Source: Bacteroidota bacterium
GTDB taxonomy: Bacteria; Bacteroidota; Bacteroidia; UBA8524
Direction: 5' to 3'
Length of the DNA: 43,169 nucleotides
Assembly (NCBI GenBank): GCA_006226545.1
Contig: SBGR01000034.1
Coordinates: 66,864-110,032 of the forward strand
Shown piece by piece: positions 16,130-25,817 of this stretch; positions within the stretch are counted from its first letter, which is position 1, and each line of letters begins with the position of its first letter. Made by a program: the position numbers and the translations under genes. The notes below the pieces were generated by a model. The model was not told the origin of the DNA, did not search any database, and worked only from the letters and a program-made list of their open reading frames with translations.

Positions 16130-17245
16130 ATGATCTACATAATCGGTATCATTATAACATCCTTTTTAACCCTCATTCTCATGGGTAAAAAAGGGAAAAG
16201 TCCGGCTGACCGCATATTGGTTTCTTGGCTTTGTGTGATACTCGTTCATTTGATTTTGTATTCAATTATTTCTTCCAATTCATACTTGAAGTACCCCTTT
16301 CTTTTGGGGCTGGAGCTACCAATTCCCCTAATTCATTGGCCTTTTCTATTTCTATATACTCTATCTCTTACAGCCAAGCAGGTTAGTAGACTAAAAATTA
16401 TATTTCATTTTCTACCCTTTGCAACCGCATTGCTTTCACTTATTCCTTTCTTTTTACTTAGCTCAGAAGAGAAAATTTACACCTATCAAAATAGAGGTGA
16501 AGGATTTGAGATGAACCTAGCTGTTATTTTTATTGGGATTCTACTGTCTGGCATTACCTATACTTTTTTAACGATTCGGGCCTTGAAACGCTACAAAAGG
16601 CAAATCAAGGACAACTTTTCATCGATTGAAAAAATAAACCTGAACTGGATGTACCGGTTGGTGATTGGTTTATCCTGTATTTGGATACTAGTATTCTTTG
16701 CAGATGACAATACCGTTTTTGTATCCGTTGTCGGATTTGTGCTTTTTATTGGATACTACGGCATAAAACAGGTCGGTGTATTTACAAATTCGCAAGCAAT
16801 CTCATTTATTCCTTCTGGCGAATCCAAGGACGCATCTGACCCAATTATGTTCCCTTCGGAATCTGTCAAATACGAAAAGTCGGCACTGTCGCAAAGCCAG
16901 CTCAGTACTTATCATTACGACTTGAACCTGGTAATGACGCAAAAGAAACTATTTCTCATTCCAGACTTAACCTTAAAAATGGTTGCGGATGAACTTAACC
17001 TTCATCCAAATACCCTTTCTCAGGTGATTAACTCTGTTGAGCAAAAAAACTTCTTTGATTATGTCAACACCTTGAGGATTGATGAGTTCAAAGCACGAGT
17101 CTGTATGCCAGGCAGCCAAAAATTCACCCTCCTTACATTGGCCTATGAGTGTGGTTTCAATTCAAAAACATCGTTTAATCGAAACTTCAAAAACCTCACC
17201 GGCAAGTCCCCATCAGAATACCTGAGAGAAATCAAAGCCCATTGA
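16130..17245 (+). CDS. Membrane-anchored AraC-family transcriptional regulator
   Basis: 371 residues. About seven hydrophobic helices fill residues 1-225. A short linker follows, then a C-terminal AraC DNA-binding domain (about 265-371): first helix-turn-helix DLTLKMVADELNLHPNTLSQVINS, second LTLAYECGFNSKTSFNRNFKNLTGKSPSEYL, the canonical end motif. The 7TM-AraC layout is widespread in Bacteroidota and is thought to sense a membrane or outside signal. It lies 156 bases before the hydrolase/outer-membrane pair on the same strand, the likely targets (inference). Confidence 0.92.
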   Translation: MIYIIGIIITSFLTLILMGKKGKSPADRILVSWLCVILVHLILYSIISSNSYLKYPFLLGLELPIPLIHWPFLFLYTLSLTAKQVSRLKIIFHFLPFATALLSLIPFFLLSSEEKIYTYQNRGEGFEMNLAVIFIGILLSGITYTFLTIRALKRYKRQIKDNFSSIEKINLNWMYRLVIGLSCIWILVFFADDNTVFVSVVGFVLFIGYYGIKQVGVFTNSQAISFIPSGESKDASDPIMFPSESVKYEKSALSQSQLSTYHYDLNLVMTQKKLFLIPDLTLKMVADELNLHPNTLSQVINSVEQKNFFDYVNTLRIDEFKARVCMPGSQKFTLLTLAYECGFNSKTSFNRNFKNLTGKSPSEYLREIKAH

Positions 17246-17410
17246 TTATTCAACCTGTTCTTTCAGAAGTAAGACTTTCTATTCAAAATGCACAGTATGG
17301 TGACTCTTTAAACCACAGAATCACCTCTTCTAAATAAGTTCCACTTTTCATTTTGGGGCGAATGACATGTGTTAAGCGTGGTTCTTCGCGCCAAATAAGT
17401 ATTGAAAAAA

Positions 17411-18397
17411 ATGAATTTAAAAATTATGGCAGTTGCCGTACTGGCCTGCCTTACACTCTATTCTTGTGAAAAGGAACTTTACATTAATGAACCAGGCAAC
17501 ATGGTTCCTAAAACAGTGGAAGGAGACCCTAGCCTACCATCTATTTCAGTAAATGGAACAACCCTTCATGCCGAGACCTTTGGAAATCCTGATAGTGCAC
17601 TTATTATCTTTTTGCACGGTGGCCCGGGTGGAGATTACCGAAGTGGACTTAATGTAAAAAGGCTAGCAGAAGATGGCTATCATGTGGTATTCTACGATCA
17701 AAGGGGGTCAGGTTTGTCTAAACGACACGAAAAGCACACCTATTCTATTCAACTTTATTTAGATGATTTATCCGCAGTAATCGAACATTACAAAAAAGCT
17801 CCAAATCAAAGAGTAATTCTCTTCGGCCATTCTTGGGGCGCAATACTCGCCGCAGCCTACATCAATAAATATCCTACCCAAATCCATGGGGCAATTTTCG
17901 CTGAACCAGGTGGATTCAACAAAGACCTACTCAATGAATATGGAGGTGCCAGCAGAAAACTCAACCCTCTATTGGAAAAAACGAGCGATGTTCTATACTA
18001 CGACCAATTCCTTACCGGAAGAGAAAATGAACATGAAGTTTTGGATTATAAGCTGGCCATAATGTCTAGTTTCTCCTATGCACAGGGAAATGATGAAGGC
18101 GTTGAAGGTCCATTCCCTTTTTGGCGAAATGGTGCCGCTGTTCTGCAAGCCTTTAGTTCCATATCAGAAAACGAAGGATTCGATTTTACCACTGATTTAG
18201 ATCAATTTCAAAAAAAGGTTCTTTTCATCTACGGGGAAAAGAACAAATCCTATGGGTTAAGCTTCGCTAAAAAGGAAGCTGCCTTTTTTCCCCTTGCCGA
18301 ATTAGTTCAAATAGAAAATACCGGTCATCAAATGATTCATTTCAATTGGAATTCCGTATACCCTAAAGTGCTTAATTACCTCACCTCGATAAAATAA
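17411..18397 (+). CDS. Lipoprotein alpha/beta hydrolase (proline iminopeptidase-like)
   Basis: 328 residues from the ATG at 17411; a TTG at 17402 would add Met-Lys-Lys. The signal peptide ends in a lipobox (LTLYSC), so the enzyme is anchored to a membrane outside the cytoplasm. The fold shows HGGPGGDYRS (oxyanion-hole loop, as in proline iminopeptidases), the DQRGSG strand, the nucleophile elbow G-H-S-W-G and a late GHQ for the catalytic His. HGGPGG with DQRG is typical of the S33 peptidase-like group, so a peptide or small ester substrate is plausible. It precedes the outer-membrane protein by four bases. Confidence 0.85.
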   Translation: MNLKIMAVAVLACLTLYSCEKELYINEPGNMVPKTVEGDPSLPSISVNGTTLHAETFGNPDSALIIFLHGGPGGDYRSGLNVKRLAEDGYHVVFYDQRGSGLSKRHEKHTYSIQLYLDDLSAVIEHYKKAPNQRVILFGHSWGAILAAAYINKYPTQIHGAIFAEPGGFNKDLLNEYGGASRKLNPLLEKTSDVLYYDQFLTGRENEHEVLDYKLAIMSSFSYAQGNDEGVEGPFPFWRNGAAVLQAFSSISENEGFDFTTDLDQFQKKVLFIYGEKNKSYGLSFAKKEAAFFPLAELVQIENTGHQMIHFNWNSVYPKVLNYLTSIK

Positions 18398-18401
18398 GAA
18401 A

Positions 18402-19070
18402 ATGAAAACATATAAGATTCTTATCGTCCTGTTCTTTAGCCTATTTCAACTGACTAAAGCTCAAACCATAAATTGGAAATCGCTTGAATCCTCAAGGCAC
18501 ATACTCAACACAGCCATTGGGTGGGACTACGGACTTACTTACAACGTGGGCTATGGATTTCAACTCAAAACCAAGGCACCAATTGTCTTAAATGCACAGT
18601 TTTCTATTCCATCAGGGGAGAAGACTTTCGATGATTTTAACAGTAAAATTGGAGTGACCCTCTTACTATTAAACAGCCCAAATCTAAAAGGAAGTATCAC
18701 CGCTAATGGAATTTACCGTAAATATGACAGCCCTTTTGTGTGCATGCAAAATTTTGGAAGTGAGCTGAAGGGAGCAATTGGATACTATAAATCAAAGTGG
18801 TTTATTGCCGGTGAAATTGGGTTCGATAAAGCCATCGTTACACATTTCAAACACTCCTCCATTTTCCGCGAATCGGTTTATAGCGATGTAAAAGATGGGT
18901 GGTATGAACCTGCTACAGGTGGAAATTTCTCGTATGGTTTGCAAACGGGTTATTCTTTTAAGAAGTCTGATATTACCCTAAATATTGGAAAGGTTTTGTC
19001 GCAAGATTTTAAGACTTCACCCTTAATACCATTCTATACCAAGATAGGCTTCAATTACAGAATAAACTAA
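18402..19070 (+). CDS. Outer-membrane beta-strand protein, function unknown
   Basis: 222 residues with a signal peptide (cleavage after KAQ, about residue 21). Alternating strands (TYNVGYGFQLKTKAPIVLNAQFSI, GSITANGIYRKY, YGLQTGYSFKK) end in FNYRIN, the usual look of a small outer-membrane barrel. It is cotranscribed with the lipoprotein hydrolase (4-base gap) and ends before a bidirectional hairpin. It could be a pore or an attachment partner for the hydrolase; no family recognised. Confidence 0.65.
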   Translation: MKTYKILIVLFFSLFQLTKAQTINWKSLESSRHILNTAIGWDYGLTYNVGYGFQLKTKAPIVLNAQFSIPSGEKTFDDFNSKIGVTLLLLNSPNLKGSITANGIYRKYDSPFVCMQNFGSELKGAIGYYKSKWFIAGEIGFDKAIVTHFKHSSIFRESVYSDVKDGWYEPATGGNFSYGLQTGYSFKKSDITLNIGKVLSQDFKTSPLIPFYTKIGFNYRIN

Positions 19071-19110
19071 AGCCTTCAATTCGATATAGTTTGAGTCCTT
19101 TTCAATTAAA

Positions 19111-19144
19111 AACCCGACCAAGTCACATGGAACTCAGTCGGGTT
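19111..19144. terminator. Bidirectional hairpin between convergent genes
   Basis: AACCCGAC (19111-19118) and GTCGGGTT (19137-19144) pair; inside, AGT/ACT add three more pairs across a small internal loop. An A run precedes it. It lies between the plus-strand gene ending at 19070 and the minus-strand gene ending at 19164. Confidence 0.7.
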
Positions 19145-19163
19145 AAGGACATGAAGCGAATAC

Positions 19164-22019
19164 TTAAGGGGAGATTTGAATCGCACGCATGCCTTTGAGG
19201 GTGGCGCCTTGCCAAGTCAAATAATAACTACCGGGAGCCAATTCGCTCAGGTTCATTTCGTATTCTGTTTCATTTAAATTGGTGGACCAAATTTGTTTTC
19301 CGGCGATATCGTAAACGGATAGTGACAACAGCTCCGGTGCATTGCCCTGCCAATCCACAAAGAGTCTGCCCGTGCTCGGAACAGGATAAAACCGTAACGA
19401 CGATTCCTTTTCGCTAAATACACTATTCACCACGCTAATCACTTGTTCGGCAGTGCTATCACAGCCTTGGTCATCTAATATTCTATGTTTGACAGTATAG
19501 TTTCCCCCGGCCGGGTACTGGTGACTCGGTGTTTTGATCGTATCTGTGGCACCATCACCGAAATCCCAGTAATGCTTAAAAGGAAATCCAGAAAAGGCAG
19601 AGAACTGGTAATTCAACGAATTTCCACTAACCGCAAAGCCCGGGTTGGGGCGCTGCAAGGAATTAACTCTGATGAAAACAGATTTTTTACATGCTTCCGG
19701 ACTAATGCTCACCAACTCATGAAGCCCGGCAGTCAAGTAATTGAAACTATCCGAAGAACCGTTAGTCCAAAGTAAGGAATAACCCGGCGCTGGAATGCCG
19801 GCATTAACCAAGAGCGAATCGCCATTGCATACACCGTGATAAAGCCCACCGGCTACCACCGCACTTAGTGGTTCCTGAACAGTCACGGTAAATGAAAATG
19901 AATCCGCGCAGCCTACTCGGTTAACACATTTAACAGATGCAACATGGTTTCCGGGAACTCCCCAAGTCATGCTATTTTGAGCACTGATTGGATTACCATT
20001 CCAGTAAAAATCCAAGTTTCCGGCTCCCCGCACTAAGCCCACGCTGAAAGCCTCATTCAGACAAAGCAGGGTATCGCTAAACCTTTGCAATTCCGGCTTC
20101 GGAACCAAAGTAAGCTTAAAGCTATCTACTACATCAGGACAATATCCGTTTTGCTCAAACTTCAGCCATTCATTTCCGCCAAGTGTAAAGACCGCAAAGG
20201 TGTCTGTAGATGCAGTGCTCCATAGTATTTGATAGCCTTCGGGTTGATTGATTTGTAATTTGAAACTATCTCCCTCACAAAAGGAGGTATCCGCGATGTG
20301 GCTTTGTGGTACAGTGAATTGTTTCACCCGCGCAGAGTCTTTGATATAGACACATCCAGCGGCATCGTAAACCCAATAATTCACCCATTCCGATGCGGTA
20401 TAGGCAGAAGGGAAAACATGTAATCCGTTTGGCTCTGCTTGAAAAGAGCGATTACTACTATCGGAAGCCAAAAACCAGTGCGACTTATACTTGTTTGTAT
20501 CGCCCATCAAGTTGAGCGAAAGAAAAGCGGTATCGCCAAAGCAAACTGTATCCTGTCTCTGAAGTGTGTGTGACACATTCAAATACGGATTTAAATTATT
20601 CAGGTAAAAACTATCCACCCATTCTTGCATGCCTTGGTAGCCATAGTAAACATAAGCGTAATAAGGACCCTGCTGGAGTTCTTGTTGTGCCAGATTTGGG
20701 TTAGGGAGAACAAGCTGCTGTCTAGCAGGATCAAAAATGTCCCATCGGCTACTCAAAGGCAAAAGGCTATTGCCCGGCACTGAAACCGACTGAGTGAGGG
20801 TCCAGCGGGCACAACTTGAGTCCTTCACAAACTGCAAATCCGGTTTAGGCAAAACATAGATGAGCAGGTTCAATAAAATGATTTTCTGATTGGGACAACG
20901 CAGGTCGTAAAGCCGAAGTTGGAGGGTATCCGGAATGCCAACTGCTGTATCGTTTAAACCGGCTTGAGCATCAATATGCAAGGTATCCCTTAGCGAATTT
21001 GTTACCAACGAGGAATTCAAATAGGCCGGCTTACGTACTATTTCAATGCGAACTGTATCGGTGGCAGTAGTGTCTGACGCATAAAGGCTAAACGCTTTTG
21101 GTAAACCTGCGGATAAATAGATGGGCCCGGTAAAAGGACTTGTGCTTGCGCTTTCTAAAAAAGGAGCGGCATTCGAAGAGCTTTGATAAACTCTTCCTTC
21201 AATATCACGTCGGATGATTCCCACCACTTGCCGTGTTCCATTCACCAATCGCCACAGCTTTGCTTCCACCACCGTTACAAAAACCTGATTTGCTAGCTTC
21301 GGGCGAAATAACAAAGTGCCGGTAGAAGTGAGTCGGCAACCCGCTGGCCATTGCAAATTTTGGTTTGGAAAACCGAAGAAGGTCATAGGCCGACTTGGTG
21401 AAAAAGAACCTGAATAGGTCACGCTCATATTCAAGTTCTGCATTGCCGCTACAAGCTCGTAGGAAATGCTATCCAGGTTATTCAGCGGATTTTCAGCTTC
21501 AAAATCTAGTGCAATATCTCGGTCGTAAGCATGGTGGAAGTCGGCCTCTTGCTTGAACTCAAATGACATATTGGAAACGCATTTGTTTAGCGTACAGTAA
21601 TTGTAGAATACTTGTCCGTTTGAGCCTGTTGTGGCGTTGCGTGCACTTATCATTTGGGTTCCAATAGTCCATTCACAACACGGTTGTCCGCTTAAATCGA
21701 GGGTGTCAGAAAAACGCCATTTCCAATACCCAATACCCCCATTGCATGAAGTGAAATTGCAGCTTAAAGAGGCAGCTGAAATATCCGTTTTACTAACAAA
21801 AACGGGACTAAGTGATAGCGTGGTGCTGCTGCATCGAGCAGTAACAATTGGAGGAGTAAAATTATAGGATACGCTGCATGGCTCAAACATGTAGATATTG
21901 ATCTCATACTGGTTATTGCCCAGATCTCGGTAGGTGATTTCTGTGCCAATCAGGCCCGGAAATGCTTGCGTGTACAAGCAGCTGAGGCCCAAGCTAAGCA
22001 TGCAAAGCAGCTTTTTCAT
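19164..22019 (-). CDS. Large T9SS-secreted surface protein with PKD domain
   Basis: 951 residues from the ATG at 22019, where a proper signal peptide begins (MKKLLCMLSLGLSCLYTQA); the longer frame to 22121 puts 34 residues ahead of it. The N-terminal third is rich in cysteine and resembles the beta-sandwich start of many gliding/adhesion proteins of Bacteroidota. A PKD domain (HYWDFGDGATDTIKTPSHQYPAG) precedes the end, and a type A type-IX sorting domain closes the protein (FYPVPSTGRLFVDW...LSVYDIAGKQIW...LAPGSYYLTWQG). It should be exported across the outer membrane and released or anchored to the surface. No enzymatic motif seen. Confidence 0.85.
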   Translation of the reverse strand: MKKLLCMLSLGLSCLYTQAFPGLIGTEITYRDLGNNQYEINIYMFEPCSVSYNFTPPIVTARCSSTTLSLSPVFVSKTDISAASLSCNFTSCNGGIGYWKWRFSDTLDLSGQPCCEWTIGTQMISARNATTGSNGQVFYNYCTLNKCVSNMSFEFKQEADFHHAYDRDIALDFEAENPLNNLDSISYELVAAMQNLNMSVTYSGSFSPSRPMTFFGFPNQNLQWPAGCRLTSTGTLLFRPKLANQVFVTVVEAKLWRLVNGTRQVVGIIRRDIEGRVYQSSSNAAPFLESASTSPFTGPIYLSAGLPKAFSLYASDTTATDTVRIEIVRKPAYLNSSLVTNSLRDTLHIDAQAGLNDTAVGIPDTLQLRLYDLRCPNQKIILLNLLIYVLPKPDLQFVKDSSCARWTLTQSVSVPGNSLLPLSSRWDIFDPARQQLVLPNPNLAQQELQQGPYYAYVYYGYQGMQEWVDSFYLNNLNPYLNVSHTLQRQDTVCFGDTAFLSLNLMGDTNKYKSHWFLASDSSNRSFQAEPNGLHVFPSAYTASEWVNYWVYDAAGCVYIKDSARVKQFTVPQSHIADTSFCEGDSFKLQINQPEGYQILWSTASTDTFAVFTLGGNEWLKFEQNGYCPDVVDSFKLTLVPKPELQRFSDTLLCLNEAFSVGLVRGAGNLDFYWNGNPISAQNSMTWGVPGNHVASVKCVNRVGCADSFSFTVTVQEPLSAVVAGGLYHGVCNGDSLLVNAGIPAPGYSLLWTNGSSDSFNYLTAGLHELVSISPEACKKSVFIRVNSLQRPNPGFAVSGNSLNYQFSAFSGFPFKHYWDFGDGATDTIKTPSHQYPAGGNYTVKHRILDDQGCDSTAEQVISVVNSVFSEKESSLRFYPVPSTGRLFVDWQGNAPELLSLSVYDIAGKQIWSTNLNETEYEMNLSELAPGSYYLTWQGATLKGMRAIQISP

Positions 22020-22156
22020 GGGAGCATTTGGTTTGGTTAAAGGATAGATGCGTGAAAACACACCTATGTTGCCTATAGTGCTTTTAAATTGTGACACTTT
22101 GATGACATACCCATACTTCATCCCTTATTAACTTGCCGTTCAACAACCTAGAGTCA

Positions 22157-23770
22157 ATGAACACCATGAAAAATCCCACAATTCAAGGCTTATTATTAGC
22201 CATTATTATATTTGGCGCAATTGCCTGCAATACCTATTTCCACTCGTTTCGATCAAACTACGACAATGCCAATAGCCTCATCCATGAAACGAAAAATCTT
22301 CAGACTAAACCCTTTCTGAAGGCCCATTTAAAAAACGGTGATGTCTGTATTCTACAAGACACTTGGGTTATCGATACGGCGGTCAATACAGTAAGTGGAA
22401 CAGGATCTCAATTTGATTTCAATAGACGACTCGTTTACCAAGGTGCTCTCACCATTCAAATTGATAGCGTTGCCATTTTTGAGACCAATACTAAACTTCA
22501 AAACACCGAGGCAGAAAGAATCAGAGCCTTAAGTATTCTTGCCGGCCTAGACCTTGGCCTCGGACTAGTTTGCATCAGCAATCCCAAAGCCTGCTTCGGC
22601 TCTTGCCCTACCTTCTACTTTGACGAACGTGATAATTTTCACTACGCCGATGCCGAAGGATTTTCCAATGCCATTTCTCCGTCCATGGAATACTTCGATA
22701 TCGATGCACTAAACACCAAAACCATTACCGGCAATACCCTTGACCTCACCATGAAGAATGAAGCGCTTGAAACGCATTGTGTGAAATCAGTGAACCTATT
22801 AAGCTACCCTATTCAAGATGGTGAACGTGTTTTTCAATCGCCAAACAATACATTCTACCTCTGCGAGAAACCACTTGAACTCGTAAAAGCCCATGGCCCG
22901 GAAGGCAATATCACTGAACTCCTTCAAAAAGAAGATCGCCTTGAGCGTTTTTCATTATCTGATGAACATAACCTCAGCAGTAAAGAAGAACTTATTCTGG
23001 ATTTTGACAACCTCAACAGCTCTAAAGACCTGGGACTGGTTCTCAACTTCCGCCAAAGTTTAATGACCACGTATTTCATTTACAGCGCCATTGGTTATAT
23101 GGGAGATCAAGTAGGCGACATCTTCGCGAAACTTGAAACCGACAAAAGCGCCATTAAGAAACTAAACGGTGGACTAAAAAAAGAACTGGGTAATGTAGAC
23201 ATCTACGTTTGGAATGAATCTACCAAAAGCTGGGTCTACCAAGACGGCTTTTATGAAACCGGCCCCATTGCCATCAATCGCCAAATCATTCCTCTCCAAG
23301 CCAAAGAGAAAAGCCAAAAACTCAAGGTTAAACTAGTTTTAAACAAAGGGCTTTGGCGTTTAGACTATGCAGCTATCGCTCCCATTAAAAAAGAAGTTGA
23401 GCCATTAGAAATCCAGCCAATACAAATACTCAACAAAGGGAAAAAAGACCACAAAGCGCTGACCGCCGTTCTGGATACCGCAAAGCACCTAATATCCATG
23501 CCGGGCGATGAATATAACTTTCAATTCAGGTTTCCACATGCCAATACCCGTTACGAACTCTTCTTGTATTCAAAAGGTTACTATATCGAATGGATGCGTG
23601 AAAGCTGGCTCCAAGACAAAAACCTCCTAAAACTTCGCCAATTGCTTGAGAACCCAAAAAAATACCTGCGTGTAGAAGCAGCAAACTACAAGCGCTATGA
23701 AACCACAATGGAACAACAATTCTGGAACTCAAAAGTAGATACCAAAAGCTTCTCTTATTATGAAAACTAA
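22157..23770 (+). CDS. Large lipoprotein of unknown function
   Basis: 537 residues from the ATG at 22157 (another ATG at 22166). The lipobox is FGAIAC (lipidated Cys near residue 25). The remarkable part is a conserved-looking CISNPKACFGSCPTFYFD patch (about 140-158) with three clustered cysteines, followed by a beta-rich C-terminal half with a WVYQDGFYETGPIA segment. I associate the Cys-Phe-Gly-Ser-Cys-Pro-Thr patch with an uncharacterised Bacteroidota lipoprotein group but cannot name it. Its 3' end overlaps the next lipoprotein by 11 bases, so the pair is coupled. Confidence 0.65.
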   Translation: MNTMKNPTIQGLLLAIIIFGAIACNTYFHSFRSNYDNANSLIHETKNLQTKPFLKAHLKNGDVCILQDTWVIDTAVNTVSGTGSQFDFNRRLVYQGALTIQIDSVAIFETNTKLQNTEAERIRALSILAGLDLGLGLVCISNPKACFGSCPTFYFDERDNFHYADAEGFSNAISPSMEYFDIDALNTKTITGNTLDLTMKNEALETHCVKSVNLLSYPIQDGERVFQSPNNTFYLCEKPLELVKAHGPEGNITELLQKEDRLERFSLSDEHNLSSKEELILDFDNLNSSKDLGLVLNFRQSLMTTYFIYSAIGYMGDQVGDIFAKLETDKSAIKKLNGGLKKELGNVDIYVWNESTKSWVYQDGFYETGPIAINRQIIPLQAKEKSQKLKVKLVLNKGLWRLDYAAIAPIKKEVEPLEIQPIQILNKGKKDHKALTAVLDTAKHLISMPGDEYNFQFRFPHANTRYELFLYSKGYYIEWMRESWLQDKNLLKLRQLLENPKKYLRVEAANYKRYETTMEQQFWNSKVDTKSFSYYEN

Positions 23771-24254
23771 ACTAATCCTACCTATTGTACTCCTGCTTTT
23801 CATGGGCAGCTGTATTACACCAGACTACTTGCCAAGTACCAGTACCATAGACATTAACGAGCACGGGTCTTATATCAAGTTAACCAATAAAACTAAACCC
23901 AATTTTAATGGAGAATTAATAGCCATCGACACAACACTATTGATTGTGCTCAATGAAGAAACCGGAAAATGCGATACGGCCTTTATTAGCGAAATCGAAT
24001 ATTTCAAACTGCGGTATGCGAAGCCTAAACATTATGCCTGGACTATTCCTGTATTCAGCCTTTTGACGATTACTCATGGATTCTATGCACTCTATTCCAT
24101 GCCCGTGAATTTAATTGTAACCATTTCTGTGACCGTCTCAGGCGAAAAGGCCTTTCAATACAGCGAAGACGACATGACCTACGAAAAACTTAAAATGTTC
24201 GCTCGATTCCCACAAGGCATTCCACCTAACGTGAATCTAGACACACTCAAATAA
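23760..24254 (+). CDS. Small lipoprotein
   Basis: 164 residues with a lipobox MGSC (Cys18). The middle has one hydrophobic segment (HYAWTIPVFSLLTITHGFYALYSMPVNLIVTISV, about 94-127) that could span or dip into a membrane, unusual for a plain lipoprotein. It starts inside the previous lipoprotein gene and ends before a strong terminator. Function unknown; the pair is likely a unit. Confidence 0.65.
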   Translation: MKTKLILPIVLLLFMGSCITPDYLPSTSTIDINEHGSYIKLTNKTKPNFNGELIAIDTTLLIVLNEETGKCDTAFISEIEYFKLRYAKPKHYAWTIPVFSLLTITHGFYALYSMPVNLIVTISVTVSGEKAFQYSEDDMTYEKLKMFARFPQGIPPNVNLDTLK

Positions 24255-24275
24255 AAGACTAGACTTTAAGCCAAT

Positions 24276-24308
24276 AAAAAAGCCGACCCATCAGAGTCGG
24301 CTTTTTTT
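24276..24308. terminator. Strong bidirectional intrinsic terminator
   Basis: Six A, GCCGAC, loop of 8, GTCGGC, then seven T (24302-24308). With the flanking A and T runs it works on both strands, ending the lipoprotein unit and the convergent superoxide dismutase gene. Confidence 0.92.
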
Positions 24309-24327
24309 AATCAATCACATAATTGGA

Positions 24328-24936
24328 TTAAAGCGCAGCTTCATAGCGACGGGATACTTCATCCCAGTTAATCACATTGAAGAAAGCACCGATATAATCC
24401 GGTCTGCGGTTTTGGTAGTTCAGGTAATAAGCATGTTCCCAAACATCAAGACCTAAAATTGGAGTTCCGTTGCAATCGCTAACCACGTCCATCATTGGGT
24501 TATCTTGGTTTGGCGTAGAGCAAACTTTCAGTTTACCGTTTTCAACACATAACCAAGCCCAGCCAGAGCCGAAGCGAGTAGCTGCTGCTTTGCTGAATGC
24601 ATCTTTGAACGCATCAAATCCGCCTAAGTCAGCGTTGATGGCATCAGCCAATTTACCGGAAGGAGCTCCGCCACCGTTAGGTGACATTACCGTCCAGAAT
24701 AAGCTGTGGTTGTAGTGACCGCCGCCGTTGTTGCGAACTGCTGCAGGGTATTTAGAGATGGCAGCCATCAATTCCTCTAGGGATTTGCCGGCGGCATCGG
24801 TACCTTCAATGGCAGCGTTCAAATTTGTAACATAGGCGTTGTGATGTTTACCGTGGTGGATTTCCATGGTTTTCGCATCAATATGGGGTTCCAACGCGTT
24901 CAGATCATACGGAAGTTTTGGAAGTTCAAATGACAT
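24328..24936 (-). CDS. Fe/Mn superoxide dismutase
   Basis: 202 residues, full length for the family. Metal ligands are visible: His27 (MEIHHGKHH), His77 (HYNHSLFW), Asp164 and His168 in the signature DVWEHAYYL. It converts superoxide to oxygen and peroxide in the cytosol; there is no signal peptide. Whether iron or manganese is used cannot be settled from sequence alone. A TAACTTCG element lies upstream (24964-24971, minus strand), close to the promoter -7 pattern. The gene converges with the lipoprotein pair and shares its terminator. Confidence 0.97.
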   Translation of the reverse strand: MSFELPKLPYDLNALEPHIDAKTMEIHHGKHHNAYVTNLNAAIEGTDAAGKSLEELMAAISKYPAAVRNNGGGHYNHSLFWTVMSPNGGGAPSGKLADAINADLGGFDAFKDAFSKAAATRFGSGWAWLCVENGKLKVCSTPNQDNPMMDVVSDCNGTPILGLDVWEHAYYLNYQNRRPDYIGAFFNVINWDEVSRRYEAAL

Positions 24937-25000
24937 AATCTATACTGTTTTTTAATTGTGGCTCGAAGTTACGTGATTTCTGACGTTGGCGAAAATCTTC

Positions 25001-25008
25001 TACATTTG
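25001..25008 (+). promoter_or_regulatory. -7 box TACATTTG of the methyltransferase operon
   Basis: A full match to TAnnTTTG, 20 bases before the TTG start at 25029. No clear -33 element was found at the right distance. Confidence 0.5.
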
Positions 25009-25028
25009 AAACCTAAAGACATTCCGTT

Positions 25029-25817
25029 TTGTTTGCAGAAGTAACGATTCTTTCTCAAGTAGACCCAGACGATTTTCCATTCGACTGGTTTGCCATTGCC
25101 CGTGAAGACCACTTTTGGTTTCGCTCACGTATTCAAGCTTTTAAACGTTTCGCCCGCCGATTTGAAGATTTCTCACAACCAAAAAAGGTTTTGGAAATTG
25201 GCTGTGGCAACGGTTTGGTTCGCCGCCAGCTCGAATCTTTTACCCAGTGGAAAACCGATGGGGCAGATATCAGTCATGAGGCACTGAAACTCAATACCGG
25301 CGTTAAAGGCGAGACTTTCCTTTACAATATCCATGAGCGCAAAGCCGAGCTCAAAGAACAATACGACGTGGTGATTCTCTTCGACGTATTGGAACATATT
25401 CCGGATACTACCGAGTTTCTGGAGTCCTGTCTGTTTCACCTCAAACCGGGCGGCATGCTTTACATCAACGTACCATCGCTCAATAAATACCGCAGTGATT
25501 ACGATATCGTGGTAGGGCATATTCGTCGCTACGATAAAAAAATGATGGCCGAAGAATTTAAAAACCTACCGGCAAAAGTGCTTGGACAACGTTATTGGGC
25601 GCTAAGCTTGGTTCCGGCACTCATCGCTCGAAAATACATTGTAAAGCAAAAGGAAAAAGACATCGCTCAAGTGGTAGAAAAAGGGTTGGTGCCACCCAAT
25701 AAACTGATCGACTCTGCATTCTATTCCCTACTGCAACTCGAAAATAGCCTATTCTCAAACCCATTCACCGGAGCCTCGCTTTTGGCTGCGATTCAAAAAG
25801 ACTCACATGGCGAATAA
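25029..25817 (+). CDS. SAM-dependent methyltransferase, class I
   Basis: 262 residues. The SAM-binding motif I is VLEIGCGNGLVRRQL (about 55-69), followed by the acidic strand end DGADIS, the motif-II region DVVILFDVLEHIPD and the post-II LKPGGMLYINVPS. The start must be TTG: the frame has a stop at 25014 and no ATG in between. It overlaps the GT-C gene by 11 bases, which in turn overlaps the GtrB-like gene. This context suggests modification of a lipid-linked sugar or surface glycan (inference). Confidence 0.88.
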   Translation: MFAEVTILSQVDPDDFPFDWFAIAREDHFWFRSRIQAFKRFARRFEDFSQPKKVLEIGCGNGLVRRQLESFTQWKTDGADISHEALKLNTGVKGETFLYNIHERKAELKEQYDVVILFDVLEHIPDTTEFLESCLFHLKPGGMLYINVPSLNKYRSDYDIVVGHIRRYDKKMMAEEFKNLPAKVLGQRYWALSLVPALIARKYIVKQKEKDIAQVVEKGLVPPNKLIDSAFYSLLQLENSLFSNPFTGASLLAAIQKDSHGE

